Source: Microbacterium flavescens
GTDB taxonomy: Bacteria; Actinomycetota; Actinomycetes; Actinomycetales; Microbacteriaceae
Reading direction: 5' to 3'
Assembly (NCBI RefSeq): GCF_018588945.1
Contig: NZ_JAFIWA010000001.1
Location: forward strand, 620,001 to 684,000
DNA: 64,000 nucleotides
Shown here: one piece after another, positions 46,741 to 56,028 of the stretch
Layout of the letters: the number at the start of each line of letters is the position of its first letter
Position numbering within the stretch: position 1 is the stretch's first letter
Program-made: the position numbers and the translations under genes
The notes under the pieces: generated by a model
Database searches by the model: none
Told to the model about the DNA's origin: nothing
The model's input: the letters and a program-made list of their open reading frames with translations, nothing else

Positions 46741-48540
46741 GTGGTCACACGTCTTTCGCACTTCTTCCTCCGCACGCTCCGTGAGGACCCGGCCGACGCC
46801 GAGGTCGCCAGCCACCGCCTGCTCGTCCGCGCCGGGTACATCCGGCGCGCGGCGCCCGGCATCTTCACGTGGCTGCCGCTGGGGCTGAAGGTCAAGGCGA
46901 AGATCGAGGCGATCATCCGCGACGAGATGGCGAACGCCGGTGCATACGAGGTGCACTTCCCCGCGCTCCTCCCGCGTGAGCCCTACGAGCAGTCCGGCCG
47001 CTGGACGTCGTACGGCGACGGCATCTTCCGCCTGCAGGACCGCCGCGGCGCCGACTATCTCCTCGCGCCGACGCACGAGGAGATGTTCACCCTCCTGGTG
47101 AAGGACCTGTACTCGTCGTACAAAGACCTGCCCCTGTCGATCTACCAGATCCAGGACAAGTACCGCGACGAGGCGCGTCCGCGCGCCGGCCTCCTGCGGG
47201 GCCGCGAGTTCACGATGAAGGACGCCTACTCGTTCGACTACACCGATGACGGGCAGGATGCCTCGTACCAGCGCCAGCGCGACGCGTACGAGCGCATCTT
47301 CACCCGCCTCGGGCTCGAATACGTCATCGTCGCCGCCGACAACGGCCTGATGGGCGGCGCGCGCAGCGAGGAGTTCCTGCACCCCACGGCGGTCGGCGAA
47401 GACACCTTCGTGCGCTCGGCGGGAGGGTACGCCGCCAACGTCGAAGCGTTCACGACCGTCGTTCCCGACGCGATCCCGTTCGACGGACTGGGCGCCCCGG
47501 TGATCTTCGACTCGCCGAACACCCCGACGATCCAGACGCTGGTCGACCACGCCAACGCCCACCTCGACGCGCCCGCTTCCGGCATCGCCGGCCCGGCCAC
47601 AGCCGACGCGACGGAGTGGACGGCGGCGCACACGCTGAAGAACGTCGTGCTGGCCCTCACGCACCTCGACGGCACCCGGGAACTGGTGATCGTGGGCCTC
47701 CCGGGTGACCGTGACGTCGACGACAAGCGCGCCGAGGTGGCGTTCGCGCCCGCGGCGGTCGAGGCGGCGACTCCCGAAGACTTCGAGAAGCACCCGCTGC
47801 TCGTCAAGGGCTACATCGGCCCCTGGTCCGAGACCGGCGCGCTGCTCGGCGAGGAGTCGGCGACCGGCATCCGCTACCTGCTCGACCCGCGCGTGGTCGA
47901 CGGCACGGCGTGGGTGACCGGCGCCAACATCGACGAGAAGCACGTCCACACGCTCGTCGCGGGCCGTGACTTCACCGGCGACGGGTTCGTCGAGGTCGCC
48001 GACGTGCGTGCCGGCGACCCGGCGCCCGACGGCTCAGGTCCGGTCGAACTGGCGCGCGGAATGGAGATCGGCCACGTGTTCCAGCTGGGACGCTTCTTCG
48101 CCGAGACGCTCGGCCTCAAGGTCCTCGACGAGAACGGCAAGCTGGTCACGGTCACGATGGGCTCGTACGGCATCGGCGTGACCCGCATCCTGGCCAACCT
48201 CGCCGAGCTGAACCACGACGAGAAGGGCCTCCGGTGGCCGGCATCGGTCGCGCCGTTCGACGTGCACGTCGTGGCCGCCGGTCGCGACGCTGTTGCCTTC
48301 GAGGTCGCCGAGAAACTGTCGGCCGAGCTCGAGGCATCCGGTCTCGATGTTCTCTACGACGACCGCGTGAAGGTCTCGCCGGGCGTGAAGTTCGGCGACG
48401 CCGAGATCGTCGGCGTGCCGAAGATCATCGTCGTCGGCCGTGGCGCCGCCGACGGGCAGGTCGAGCTGTGGGACCGCCGCACCGGCGACCGCGAGACCGT
48501 CTCCCTCGCGGAGGTCGTGGAGCGCCTGCGCACGGTCTAG
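46741..48540 (+). CDS. proS: prolyl-tRNA synthetase
   Basis: 599-residue class II aminoacyl-tRNA synthetase of the bacterial type. Motif 2 is in [31 protein letters not shown], and motif 3 is [11 protein letters not shown]. An inserted editing domain (about residues 225-385) removes mis-charged alanine. The C-terminal anticodon domain ends at [11 protein letters not shown] 46741 gives [17 protein letters not shown]; the open frame reaches three codons further but into the -10 box. Confidence 0.97.
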   Translation: MVTRLSHFFLRTLREDPADAEVASHRLLVRAGYIRRAAPGIFTWLPLGLKVKAKIEAIIRDEMANAGAYEVHFPALLPREPYEQSGRWTSYGDGIFRLQDRRGADYLLAPTHEEMFTLLVKDLYSSYKDLPLSIYQIQDKYRDEARPRAGLLRGREFTMKDAYSFDYTDDGQDASYQRQRDAYERIFTRLGLEYVIVAADNGLMGGARSEEFLHPTAVGEDTFVRSAGGYAANVEAFTTVVPDAIPFDGLGAPVIFDSPNTPTIQTLVDHANAHLDAPASGIAGPATADATEWTAAHTLKNVVLALTHLDGTRELVIVGLPGDRDVDDKRAEVAFAPAAVEAATPEDFEKHPLLVKGYIGPWSETGALLGEESATGIRYLLDPRVVDGTAWVTGANIDEKHVHTLVAGRDFTGDGFVEVADVRAGDPAPDGSGPVELARGMEIGHVFQLGRFFAETLGLKVLDENGKLVTVTMGSYGIGVTRILANLAELNHDEKGLRWPASVAPFDVHVVAAGRDAVAFEVAEKLSAELEASGLDVLYDDRVKVSPGVKFGDAEIVGVPKIIVVGRGAADGQVELWDRRTGDRETVSLAEVVERLRTV

Positions 48541-48584
48541 GCAAGCCCCATTCCTGTCGGGGCACGGCATGCGACGCTGGATGC

Positions 48585-49643
48585 ATGCCTGAGAATGCTG
48601 CAGTGCCCCCCGAGGTGACCGACGATGTCCGTGCCCTGATCACAGATGCGGGCATCACCGAGAACGTCGACCTCATCGCTCGGATCCTCGTCACGGGTGT
48701 CGGCCTGGGGCTCGACCGCGCCGGTCGGCTCGACCTGAAGATCACGACGGCGGCGCTGACCGAGATGCGGGCGGCGTTCCAGCACTTCGCGCCCTACGCC
48801 GGCGTGCCGAAGGTCACGATCTTCGGATCGGCGCGCACGCGGCCGGACGACCCGGTCTACCGCGCCGCGGCCAGCGTCGCGGAGGCGCTCGCCGAGAGCG
48901 GCTGGCTCGTCGTGACCGGTGCCGGTCCGGGCATCATGCGGGCCGCGGCGGAGGGAGCGGGGTCGCAGCGATCGCTGGGCGTGTCGATCCGCCTCCCGTT
49001 CGAGGAGCGCCCGAACGCCGTCATCGCCGAAAACTCCCGCAACGTGGCGATGAAGTACTTCTTCACGCGGAAGCTGATGCTGGTGAAGGAGTCGCACGGC
49101 TTCGTGTGCGTCCCGGGCGGGTTCGGCACGCTCGACGAGCTGTTCGAACTGCTGACGCTCCAGCAGACCGGCAAGGCCGAGCCGACGCCGATCGTGCTGC
49201 TCGACAAGCCCGGCGGCACGTTCTGGCACGGCCTGGAGCGGTTCGTCGACGAGCAGCTCGTCGGCTCGGGCCTCATCTCGCCCGACGACTTCGACCGGCT
49301 CCTCATCACCGACTCGGTGGACTCGGCAGCACAGGAGATCACGGGCTTCTGGCGCAATTACGACTCGATGCGCTGGGTGGGCGACCGCCTCGTGCTGCGG
49401 CTGAAGTCGGCTCCTACCGACCTCGAGCTGGACGAGCTCAACGATCGCTTCGGATGGCTGCTGGCATCCGGGCGGATCGAGCGCAGCGCGGCCCTTCGGC
49501 AGGAGGCAGACGACGCGGCGAGAGCGGGGCTCCCGCGGCTCATCCTGCGGCTCGATCAGTTCCAGGTCGGATCGCTGCACCGCCTGATCCGGGCGATCAA
49601 TGCGCTGGACAGCGCTCCGAAGGGGCCGGCCCGGGCCGCCTGA
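48585..49643 (+). CDS. LOG-family nucleotide phosphoribohydrolase-like protein (TIGR00730)
   Basis: 352-residue protein. The Rossmann core has VTIFGSART, VVTGAGPGIMRAAAEGA, and the catalytic PGGFGTLDE motif near residue 182. LOG enzymes release the base from cytokinin nucleotides or from AMP and related nucleotides. It has an ~80-residue N-terminal extension and a ~100-residue C-terminal extension relative to the minimal LOG, as in the longer PpnN-like forms. ATG 48585 is chosen; a second ATG four bases upstream is out of frame. No clear ribosome site. Confidence 0.85.
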   Translation: MPENAAVPPEVTDDVRALITDAGITENVDLIARILVTGVGLGLDRAGRLDLKITTAALTEMRAAFQHFAPYAGVPKVTIFGSARTRPDDPVYRAAASVAEALAESGWLVVTGAGPGIMRAAAEGAGSQRSLGVSIRLPFEERPNAVIAENSRNVAMKYFFTRKLMLVKESHGFVCVPGGFGTLDELFELLTLQQTGKAEPTPIVLLDKPGGTFWHGLERFVDEQLVGSGLISPDDFDRLLITDSVDSAAQEITGFWRNYDSMRWVGDRLVLRLKSAPTDLELDELNDRFGWLLASGRIERSAALRQEADDAARAGLPRLILRLDQFQVGSLHRLIRAINALDSAPKGPARAA

Positions 49644-49676
49644 GCCGTGCCGGCCACATCCGTGCGGTGAGGGTCG

Positions 49677-50201
49677 TCAGCAGCTGACCCGGCCGTGCGC
49701 CATCGAGTCGTCGGGCATGTCGCGCGTAACGAGCGCCTTGAGCATGCCGGCGGCCATCACGAGCTTGCCGTGCCGGGGCTCCCAGAACTCGCACTCCTTC
49801 GGAGTTATCCGCAGCAGGGCGATGCCCGGTGTGTCCAGCCCGTCCTCGAACCAGATGTCGAGGCTGGGGGAGTAGAGCTCCTTCATCTTCGCCTCGTCAT
49901 GCAGGACGACCGCGCGTCCCGCGACCGACACGTAGCGGTGGTCCTTCGCGTCGATGTACGAGAGGCCGACGTCATGCCCGGGGTCGGCCTCCGCCTCGGC
50001 GACCTTCTTGGTGTCGTCGAGCGTGAAGAACCAGATGTCGCCGGCGTCGTCCATCTGGCGCGTGCTCATCGGACGGCTGACGAGGTTGCCCGCGGCATCC
50101 TGTGTCGTGAGCATCGTGAAGTCGATGTCCTCGACGAGCTCCTTCACGCGTGCGATGGCTTCCATACCGGTGACTTCGGTGGGTTGTGTTGTCTCCGTCA
50201 T
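49677..50201 (-). CDS. pyridoxamine 5'-phosphate oxidase-fold general stress protein
   Basis: 174-residue split-barrel flavin-binding protein. The start of the fold reads FTMLTTQDAAGNLVSRPMSTR and the dimer region includes DIWFFTLDDTKKVAEAEADP and GLSYIDAKDHRYVSVAGRA. It is like the 'general stress protein 26' subfamily; FMN or F420 binding is plausible but unproven. ATG 50201; the frame upstream is open but has no ribosome site. Confidence 0.85.
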   Translation of the reverse strand: MTETTQPTEVTGMEAIARVKELVEDIDFTMLTTQDAAGNLVSRPMSTRQMDDAGDIWFFTLDDTKKVAEAEADPGHDVGLSYIDAKDHRYVSVAGRAVVLHDEAKMKELYSPSLDIWFEDGLDTPGIALLRITPKECEFWEPRHGKLVMAAGMLKALVTRDMPDDSMAHGRVSC

Positions 50202-50268
50202 GCGTCGACTCTTCCCGAGCGCCCCGACGGGCGACAGGGGATTGACAGAGCGGATGCCTCGCCCCGGC

Positions 50269-51090
50269 TCACATGCGCGCGTAGCGCGCCCGGGCCACCG
50301 TGAAGACGCCGTAGGCGATGAAGCCTGCGCCGACGATCCCGGCGAGGTAGGGGCCGAAAGGGACGTCGAGCATGGCCTGCACCGCACCGTCGATGCCGCC
50401 CGCGGCTTCGGCGTCCGTGCTGAGCGCGGCGGCGAGCAGCAGCACGCCCACGATCGCCAGGGAGACGCCCTTCGCGATGAAGCCGACGACCCCGAGCGTC
50501 GTGATCCCTTGCCCGACCGCGCCGTCGGGGATGCGCATCCTGTTGTGGAAGCTGCGCAGGATTCCCATCGCGACGAACGAGACGCCGCCGGCGGCGAAGC
50601 CCACGCCGATGAGCGCGAGCACGATGGGCCCGCCGGGGATGTCGATCAGGCTGCGGCTCGCGTCCTCGGCCGTCTTCTCGCCGTTGGGCCGGGCGCCCAG
50701 CGCGATCGCGGCGGTGATCACTCCGAGCCCGATGAAGACGATGGCCTGGCCCCACTCCGCGGTGCGGCGTCCCCATTTCTTGGCCGCGCCCTTGGCATCG
50801 CCCGAGAGGTCGCGCGCGAGCACGCCCTCGGCCGCGTGCCACAGGCCGAGCGCGCACAGCGCGATCGCGATGAGCCAGAGCAGGACGAATCCGAGGGGTG
50901 CGACCGCGACGGCTTTCAGGGCCCCGGGCTGGTCACCCTCTGCATCGCCGCCGAACGCGATCACGAGCACGATGATGCCGAGGAGGATGTGGACGATGCC
51001 GTTGGCCACGTAGCCCGCGCGCGCGAACACTTCGAAGACGGGGCTCGCCTCGGCTTTCCGCGCGGCGGCCTTCGCTGTGGGGGCCGACAT
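50269..51090 (-). CDS. DUF1206 membrane protein
   Basis: 273-residue protein with six membrane helices arranged as three repeated two-helix units (FARAGYVANGIVHILLGII, WGQAIVFIGLGVITAAIALG, GVVGFIAKGVSLAIVGVLLL). This threefold R-x-G-Y/F-x-A-x-G-x-V pattern is DUF1206, of unknown function. The ATG at 51090 lies six bases after a minus-strand TAGGCT, so it is probably leaderless. Confidence 0.88.
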   Translation of the reverse strand: MSAPTAKAAARKAEASPVFEVFARAGYVANGIVHILLGIIVLVIAFGGDAEGDQPGALKAVAVAPLGFVLLWLIAIALCALGLWHAAEGVLARDLSGDAKGAAKKWGRRTAEWGQAIVFIGLGVITAAIALGARPNGEKTAEDASRSLIDIPGGPIVLALIGVGFAAGGVSFVAMGILRSFHNRMRIPDGAVGQGITTLGVVGFIAKGVSLAIVGVLLLAAALSTDAEAAGGIDGAVQAMLDVPFGPYLAGIVGAGFIAYGVFTVARARYARM

Positions 51091-51137
51091 GCGGACAGCC
51101 TAGGGTGCGCCGCTCGCCCGTGTCCGGGCTTGCGCCG

Positions 51138-52640
51138 TCAGGCCTGACCGTGCAAGTGATCTCGGTGCTTGTCGGCCTGCCGCCGCCGTGTCGAGATGTC
51201 GATGGGCCCCGTCACGGTGAGCTCGTCCTCCCAGACCTCGATGCCCGAGACGTCCGGCAGGCGGTCTCGGGTGAAGACGGGGTCACGTCCTTGACGTCGC
51301 TGATCGGTGTAGTCCTTCAGCAGCCGGAACGCGATTCCGGACAGAAGAGCGATCGCGACGAGGTTCGTCAACGCCATCAACCCCATGACGCCGTCCGCGA
51401 AGCTCCACACGAGGTCGGCGCCCACCACAGACCCGGCGAGCACGGCGACGACCACCAGCGCCCGGTACGCGGTGAGCAGAGTGCGGTTCGGATTGATGAA
51501 CTCGATGTTCGATTCGCCGTAGTAGTAGTTGCCGAGAATGGACGAGAACGCGAGCAGGAAGATGATCACGCTGAGAGCGATGCTCGACCAGTCGCCGAGG
51601 GAGGACACGAGGGCGCTCTGGGTCAGGTCTATGCCCCGTTCCGCATTCGCGAGGTCCGGGACGGACACCAGGATGATGAACGCGGTGATGGAGCAGACGA
51701 GGAACGTGTCGAAGTAGACGCCGAGGGTCTGCACGAGCCCCTGCTTGACCGGGTGCGTCACGGCCGCGCTCGCGCCGGCATTGGGCGCCGACCCGAGTCC
51801 GGCCTCGTTCGAGAACATCCCTCGTTTGACACCGGTGAGGATGATGTAGCCGAACGCCGCGCCGACCACCTCGTTGAATCCCCACGCCTGGGTGAAGATC
51901 TCGGCGAAGACGACGGGCAGGCGGTCGAGGTGCAGTGCGACGACCACGAGTCCGAGGAGGAGGTAGATGAGCGCCATGATCGGCACGAGGAACTGGGTGA
52001 CCGATGCGATGCGGCGCACCCCGCCGAAGACGACGAGCCCGGTGAGCAGAGCGACGACCGCCCCGATCACCCAGGGCAGCCATCCGGGCGCGTCGTCGCC
52101 GACCGTCGCCGAGATGGTCGCCGAGATGGTGTTCGCCTGCAGGGAGCTGAACGCGAACGGGAAGCAGATGATGAGGATGATGGCGAACCAGATGCCGAGC
52201 CAGCGGGCCTTCAGCCCGCGCTCCATGTAGTACGCGGGGCCGCCGCGGAAGCCGTCGCTGTCCCGCGTCTTGAACAGCTGGGCCAGGGACGACTCGATGA
52301 AGCTCGACGCTCCGCCGATGAAGGCCATCAGCCACATCCAGAACACGGCGCCGGGCCCGCCCAGGGCGATGGCGGTGCCCACACCGGCGATGTTGCCGAC
52401 GCCGACACGCGACGCCGCCGAGATCGTGAACGCCTGGAAGGCGCTGACCGACTGCGGCCGCCCGTCCTCGGACCGCGGCGTCTTGTCGGTGAGCGTCCGG
52501 AACATCTCGGGGATCAGGCGAAACTGCACCACGCCCGAGCGCACCGTGAAGTAGATGCCGAGCAGCACGACGACGGGCAGGACGATCCACGTCCACAGGT
52601 TGTCGCCCCACTCCACCAACCACTCATTGATCGCGTCCAT
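51138..52640 (-). CDS. AGCS-family sodium:alanine symporter
   Basis: 500-residue sodium:amino-acid symporter with about eleven helices. Family signatures: SAFQAFTISAASRVGVGNIAGVGTAIALGGPGAVFWMW, FRGGPAYYMERGL and GVKRGMFSNEAGLGSAPNAGASA. The substrate is probably alanine or glycine. Alanine dehydrogenase is elsewhere in the window. ATG 52640 is preceded by minus-strand TACTGT with a short 4-base spacer; an in-frame upstream start is less likely. Confidence 0.93.
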   Translation of the reverse strand: MDAINEWLVEWGDNLWTWIVLPVVVLLGIYFTVRSGVVQFRLIPEMFRTLTDKTPRSEDGRPQSVSAFQAFTISAASRVGVGNIAGVGTAIALGGPGAVFWMWLMAFIGGASSFIESSLAQLFKTRDSDGFRGGPAYYMERGLKARWLGIWFAIILIICFPFAFSSLQANTISATISATVGDDAPGWLPWVIGAVVALLTGLVVFGGVRRIASVTQFLVPIMALIYLLLGLVVVALHLDRLPVVFAEIFTQAWGFNEVVGAAFGYIILTGVKRGMFSNEAGLGSAPNAGASAAVTHPVKQGLVQTLGVYFDTFLVCSITAFIILVSVPDLANAERGIDLTQSALVSSLGDWSSIALSVIIFLLAFSSILGNYYYGESNIEFINPNRTLLTAYRALVVVAVLAGSVVGADLVWSFADGVMGLMALTNLVAIALLSGIAFRLLKDYTDQRRQGRDPVFTRDRLPDVSGIEVWEDELTVTGPIDISTRRRQADKHRDHLHGQA

Positions 52641-52705
52641 GCCGACAGTATGGCGGGGCGGGCATCCCACGTCACCACGCCTCGCCAGCGCCTAGCATTG
52701 GCTCG

Positions 52706-54565
52706 GTGATCCGTCCCCCGCTGCGCAGGCTTGCGTCCCGGGTGAGCAGCCTTCCCGGGTTGGTCGCCGACGCGCCCCCCGCGGTGGCCACCGGCGTCGG
52801 TGCGATCGTCCTCCTGCTCGGCCTGCTGGTCGTGACCCGCCCGCTCACCTCGCTGGTGCTGCTCACGGTGTACGTCGGGTTGAGCGCCGTGCTGTCGGGT
52901 GTCGGCGAGTTCCTGCGGGAGGGGACGGATGCCACGACCCGGCGCCGCGTCTTCGGCGCCGTCTGGATCCTCTTCGGAGGCGCGATCCTCCTCGGCCTGG
53001 GGCGGACGCTGGCGGCCCTTCCCGACGTGGTCGCCCTGATGCTGATCCTCGGCGGGCTCGCCTCGGCATTCGACGCCGCATCCCGGACCGGCACGAGTCG
53101 ACGGGTGCTCGCGGGAGCGTGGTCGGTCGCGCAACTGGTGTTCGGCGTGCTCGCCCTGTCGTGGCCCGACGTGACGGTGCTCGTCGTCGCCGTGGTGTTC
53201 GGCGCGCGCACCGCTCTGTTCGGCCTCTCGCTCATCGTCCGCGGCATGAACGGCTTCGGCCCCGGACGCGGTGGCGCGGAGGGGTGGGCCGACGCGTTCG
53301 CCCACAGTCCCCTCCCGGCACCGGCCGAGTCCCCGCGCACCTCGCGGCTGCGGGCCGCCGGCAGGTACGTGCTGGCTGTCGCGCTCGTCGGCGTCGCCGC
53401 ATCGGCGTGGTGGGTGAGCGGCTGGATCTCACAGGGCGCGCATGTCGTCGACGCGTTCTACGACCCTCCGCCGGTGATCCCGTTCGAGCACGGAAGCCTC
53501 ATCCGGACGGACGACTTCGCCGGCCAGCATCCGCCCGGAGCCGACGTGAAGCGGATCCTCTACACGACGCGCGATGCCGTCGGAGCGCCGGCCGTGGCCA
53601 GCGCCCTCGTGATCATCCCGGAGGAACGACGCCCCGGAACGCGCCCGGTCGTCGTGTGGAACCACGGCACGACCGGCGTCGCACGCGGATGCGCCCCCAG
53701 TCTGCGCGACGCGGCGGCGACCAAGTGGTCGATCCCCGCGGTGGAGGAGGCCATCGAGCGCGGCTGGGTGATCGTCGCCTCCGACTACTCCGGTCAGGGG
53801 GCGCCCGGCACGTTCCCGTACCTCATCGGACGCGGTGAAGCGCGGTCTTCGCTCGATGCGGCGCTCGCAGCCCGGCAGCTCCCCGGAGTCGCGCTCTCAC
53901 CGCGCACTCTGGCGTGGGGCCACTCTCAGGGCGGTCACGCTGCGCTCTGGATGTCGCAGATCGCCTCCGCCTACGCGCCTGCGATCGACATCCGCGGGAC
54001 GGCGCTGCTCGCCCCGGTCACCGAGCCCCTCGCGCTCGCGGAGGAGCTCGACGGAACGGATGCGGACGTCCTGCTGACGATCCTGATCTCGTGGGTGCTG
54101 GTTCCGTACGCCGACACGTACCCGGATGTCGACCTGGCCCGCTACGTCACCCCGGGCGGCGCCACGATCGTCCGTGAGATGACGCAGCGATGCCCCACCG
54201 AGCCCGGCGTGATCGTGTCGGTCGCCACCGGACTCGGCATCGCCGAGGACCGTCCGCTGTACGTGCGCGACCTCACCTCGGGCCCGCTGGGGGAGCGCCT
54301 GGCGGCCAACGCTCCCACGGGGCCGTGGGAGGAACCCGTGCTGGTCACGTGGGGCGATGCGGACGAGGTCATCCCGCCCCGGCTGCAGCAGCGCTTCGTC
54401 GATCAGCTCTGCGCTGACGGCGTGCAGACGCGGTGGGTCGTGTTCGGCGGATACGATCACCTCGCCACACTGCTGCCGAGCTCTCGGTTCCATCCGCTGC
54501 TCGTGCGCTGGAGCGAGGATCGGCTCCTGGGTGGAGATGGCCCGGTCGACGACTGCGGCAGATGA
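52706..54565 (+). CDS. membrane protein with N-terminal DUF308/HdeD-like domain and C-terminal secretory-lipase domain
   Basis: 619 residues. The first ~180 residues hold six membrane helices in an HdeD/DUF308-like pattern. A further helix near 220-240 leads to an extracytoplasmic alpha/beta-hydrolase domain like the LIP secretory lipases. It has WNHGTTG (oxyanion region), nucleophile S407 in GHSQGG, Asp in VTWGDADEVIPP and His in GGYDHLATLLP, so the triad is complete. It probably acts on acyl esters at the outer face of the membrane. GTG 52706 lies seven bases after TAGCAT (52693-52698). It occupies the slot before nusA where rimP usually lies. Confidence 0.82.
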   Translation: MIRPPLRRLASRVSSLPGLVADAPPAVATGVGAIVLLLGLLVVTRPLTSLVLLTVYVGLSAVLSGVGEFLREGTDATTRRRVFGAVWILFGGAILLGLGRTLAALPDVVALMLILGGLASAFDAASRTGTSRRVLAGAWSVAQLVFGVLALSWPDVTVLVVAVVFGARTALFGLSLIVRGMNGFGPGRGGAEGWADAFAHSPLPAPAESPRTSRLRAAGRYVLAVALVGVAASAWWVSGWISQGAHVVDAFYDPPPVIPFEHGSLIRTDDFAGQHPPGADVKRILYTTRDAVGAPAVASALVIIPEERRPGTRPVVVWNHGTTGVARGCAPSLRDAAATKWSIPAVEEAIERGWVIVASDYSGQGAPGTFPYLIGRGEARSSLDAALAARQLPGVALSPRTLAWGHSQGGHAALWMSQIASAYAPAIDIRGTALLAPVTEPLALAEELDGTDADVLLTILISWVLVPYADTYPDVDLARYVTPGGATIVREMTQRCPTEPGVIVSVATGLGIAEDRPLYVRDLTSGPLGERLAANAPTGPWEEPVLVTWGDADEVIPPRLQQRFVDQLCADGVQTRWVVFGGYDHLATLLPSSRFHPLLVRWSEDRLLGGDGPVDDCGR

Positions 54566-54663
54566 ACCCACGTTCCTCCCAGCGTCGCGGGCCGCGGCAT
54601 CCGGTAACGTAAGAGGGTTCCGGCGGCTGGATGCGTCGGTGAGAGCTGAATACGGAGGCCAGA

Positions 54664-55653
54664 GTGGACATCGATCTCGGATTGCTGCGGACCGTCGAGC
54701 GTGAGAAGGAGATCCCCTTTGACGAACTCGTCCGGATCATCGAACAGGCCATCCTGACGGCCTACGCCAAGCACACATCGCCCTCCGGCGAACTGCCCGA
54801 GGGCGCGCGCGCCGAACTCGACCGCAAGACCGGCCACGTCGCCGTCTTCGTGCCGCTGCTCGACGACGAGGGCGCGGTCATCGGCGAAGAGGAGAGCACT
54901 CCCGAGGACTTCGGCCGCATCGCCGCCTTCGCGGCCAAGCAGGTCATCTCGCAGCGCCTGCGCGACATCGCCGACGACGCGGTGCTGGGGGAGTTCCGCG
55001 GCAAGGAGGGCGACATCGTCGCCGGCGTCGTGCAGCAGGGTCCGAACCCCCGCATGGTGCACGTCGACCTGGGCACCGTCGAGGCCATCCTGCCGCCCGA
55101 GGAGCAGGTGGCAGGCGAGGAGTACGCCCACGGCTCCCGTCTGCGCGTCTACGTGACCTCGGTGTCCAAGGGCACGAAGGGTCCGCAGATCACCGTGTCG
55201 CGCACCCACCCCGGGCTGGTCCGCAAGCTCTTCGCCCTCGAGGTGCCCGAGATCGCCGCCGGCCTCGTCGAGATCGTCTCGCTCGCGCGCGAGGCGGGCC
55301 ACCGCAGCAAGATCGCCGTGAAGGCGAACGACCCGACCATCAACGCCAAGGGCGCCTGCATCGGCGAACTCGGGCGTCGGGTCCGTGCGGTCACCGAAGA
55401 ACTCGGCGGCGAGAAGATCGACATCGTCGACTACGACCCCGAGCTCGCGAAGTTCGTCGCGAACGCCCTGTCGCCGGCGAAGGTGACGTCGAGCTTCATC
55501 CTCGACGCGTCGAGCAAAGCCGTGCGCGCGCTCGTCCCCGACTACCAGCTGTCGCTCGCGATCGGCAAGGAGGGCCAGAACGCCCGCCTCGCCGCCAAGC
55601 TGACCGGCGCCAAGATCGACATCCAGCCCGACTCGATCCTCGAAGACGCCTGA
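54664..55653 (+). CDS. nusA: transcription termination/antitermination factor NusA
   Basis: 329-residue RNA polymerase-binding factor that promotes pausing, termination and antitermination. The N-terminal polymerase-binding domain, S1 domain (about 110-180, MVHVDLGTVEAILPPEEQ) and two KH domains (ACIGELGRRVRAVTEELGGEKIDIV and LAIGKEGQNARLAAKLTGAKIDI) are complete. The C-terminal acidic repeats of E. coli NusA are absent, as usual in actinobacteria. GTG 54664 has GGAGG upstream. TAACGT at 54604-54609 may be its -10. First gene of the nusA-ylxR-infB-rbfA cluster. Confidence 0.96.
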   Translation: MDIDLGLLRTVEREKEIPFDELVRIIEQAILTAYAKHTSPSGELPEGARAELDRKTGHVAVFVPLLDDEGAVIGEEESTPEDFGRIAAFAAKQVISQRLRDIADDAVLGEFRGKEGDIVAGVVQQGPNPRMVHVDLGTVEAILPPEEQVAGEEYAHGSRLRVYVTSVSKGTKGPQITVSRTHPGLVRKLFALEVPEIAAGLVEIVSLAREAGHRSKIAVKANDPTINAKGACIGELGRRVRAVTEELGGEKIDIVDYDPELAKFVANALSPAKVTSSFILDASSKAVRALVPDYQLSLAIGKEGQNARLAAKLTGAKIDIQPDSILEDA

Positions 55654-55685
55654 CGCGGACGGCGCTCCCAGCCCCGAGGTGTAAC

Positions 55686-55937
55686 ATGGAGCCTGTACGA
55701 ACGTGCGTCGGTTGCCGCATGCGTGCTCCCCGGTCCGCCCTCCTCAGGGTGGTCTCCATCGATTCCGTCCTCGTCCCAGACGAGCGTGCGGTGATGCCGG
55801 GGCGAGGCGCGTGGGTGCACCCGACAAGCGAATGCGTGGATGCCGCACTCCGGCGCCGCGCGTTCGTGCGGGCATTGCGTGTGTCAGGACCGCTTGACAC
55901 GCAGACCATCGAACAGCACATACAGCGAAAAGGCTGA
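55686..55937 (+). CDS. ylxR: YlxR family RNA-binding protein
   Basis: 83-residue protein of the DUF448/YlxR family, a nucleoid or RNA-associated regulator found between nusA and infB. RTCVGCR and the GRGAWVHP motif identify it. The ATG is 33 bases after nusA. A TAACAT upstream could be chance. Confidence 0.9.
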   Translation: MEPVRTCVGCRMRAPRSALLRVVSIDSVLVPDERAVMPGRGAWVHPTSECVDAALRRRAFVRALRVSGPLDTQTIEQHIQRKG

Positions 55938-55997
55938 ACGGCTATGGAATCAAAGTGAACGGCTCGAAATGAGTCCCGTCCGCGACTAACGGTCTGC

Positions 55998-56022
55998 CCT
56001 GTCTGGGTGGACCCCAGACAGG
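55998..56022 (+). promoter_or_regulatory. hairpin over the infB ribosome site
   Basis: CCTGTCTGGG pairs perfectly with CCCAGACAGG (10 bp) around TGGAC. Its right arm includes the AGG of the ribosome site AGGAG (56020-56024), which precedes the GTG at 56029. Folding would hide part of the site. Confidence 0.6.
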
Positions 56023-56028
56023 AGAATT

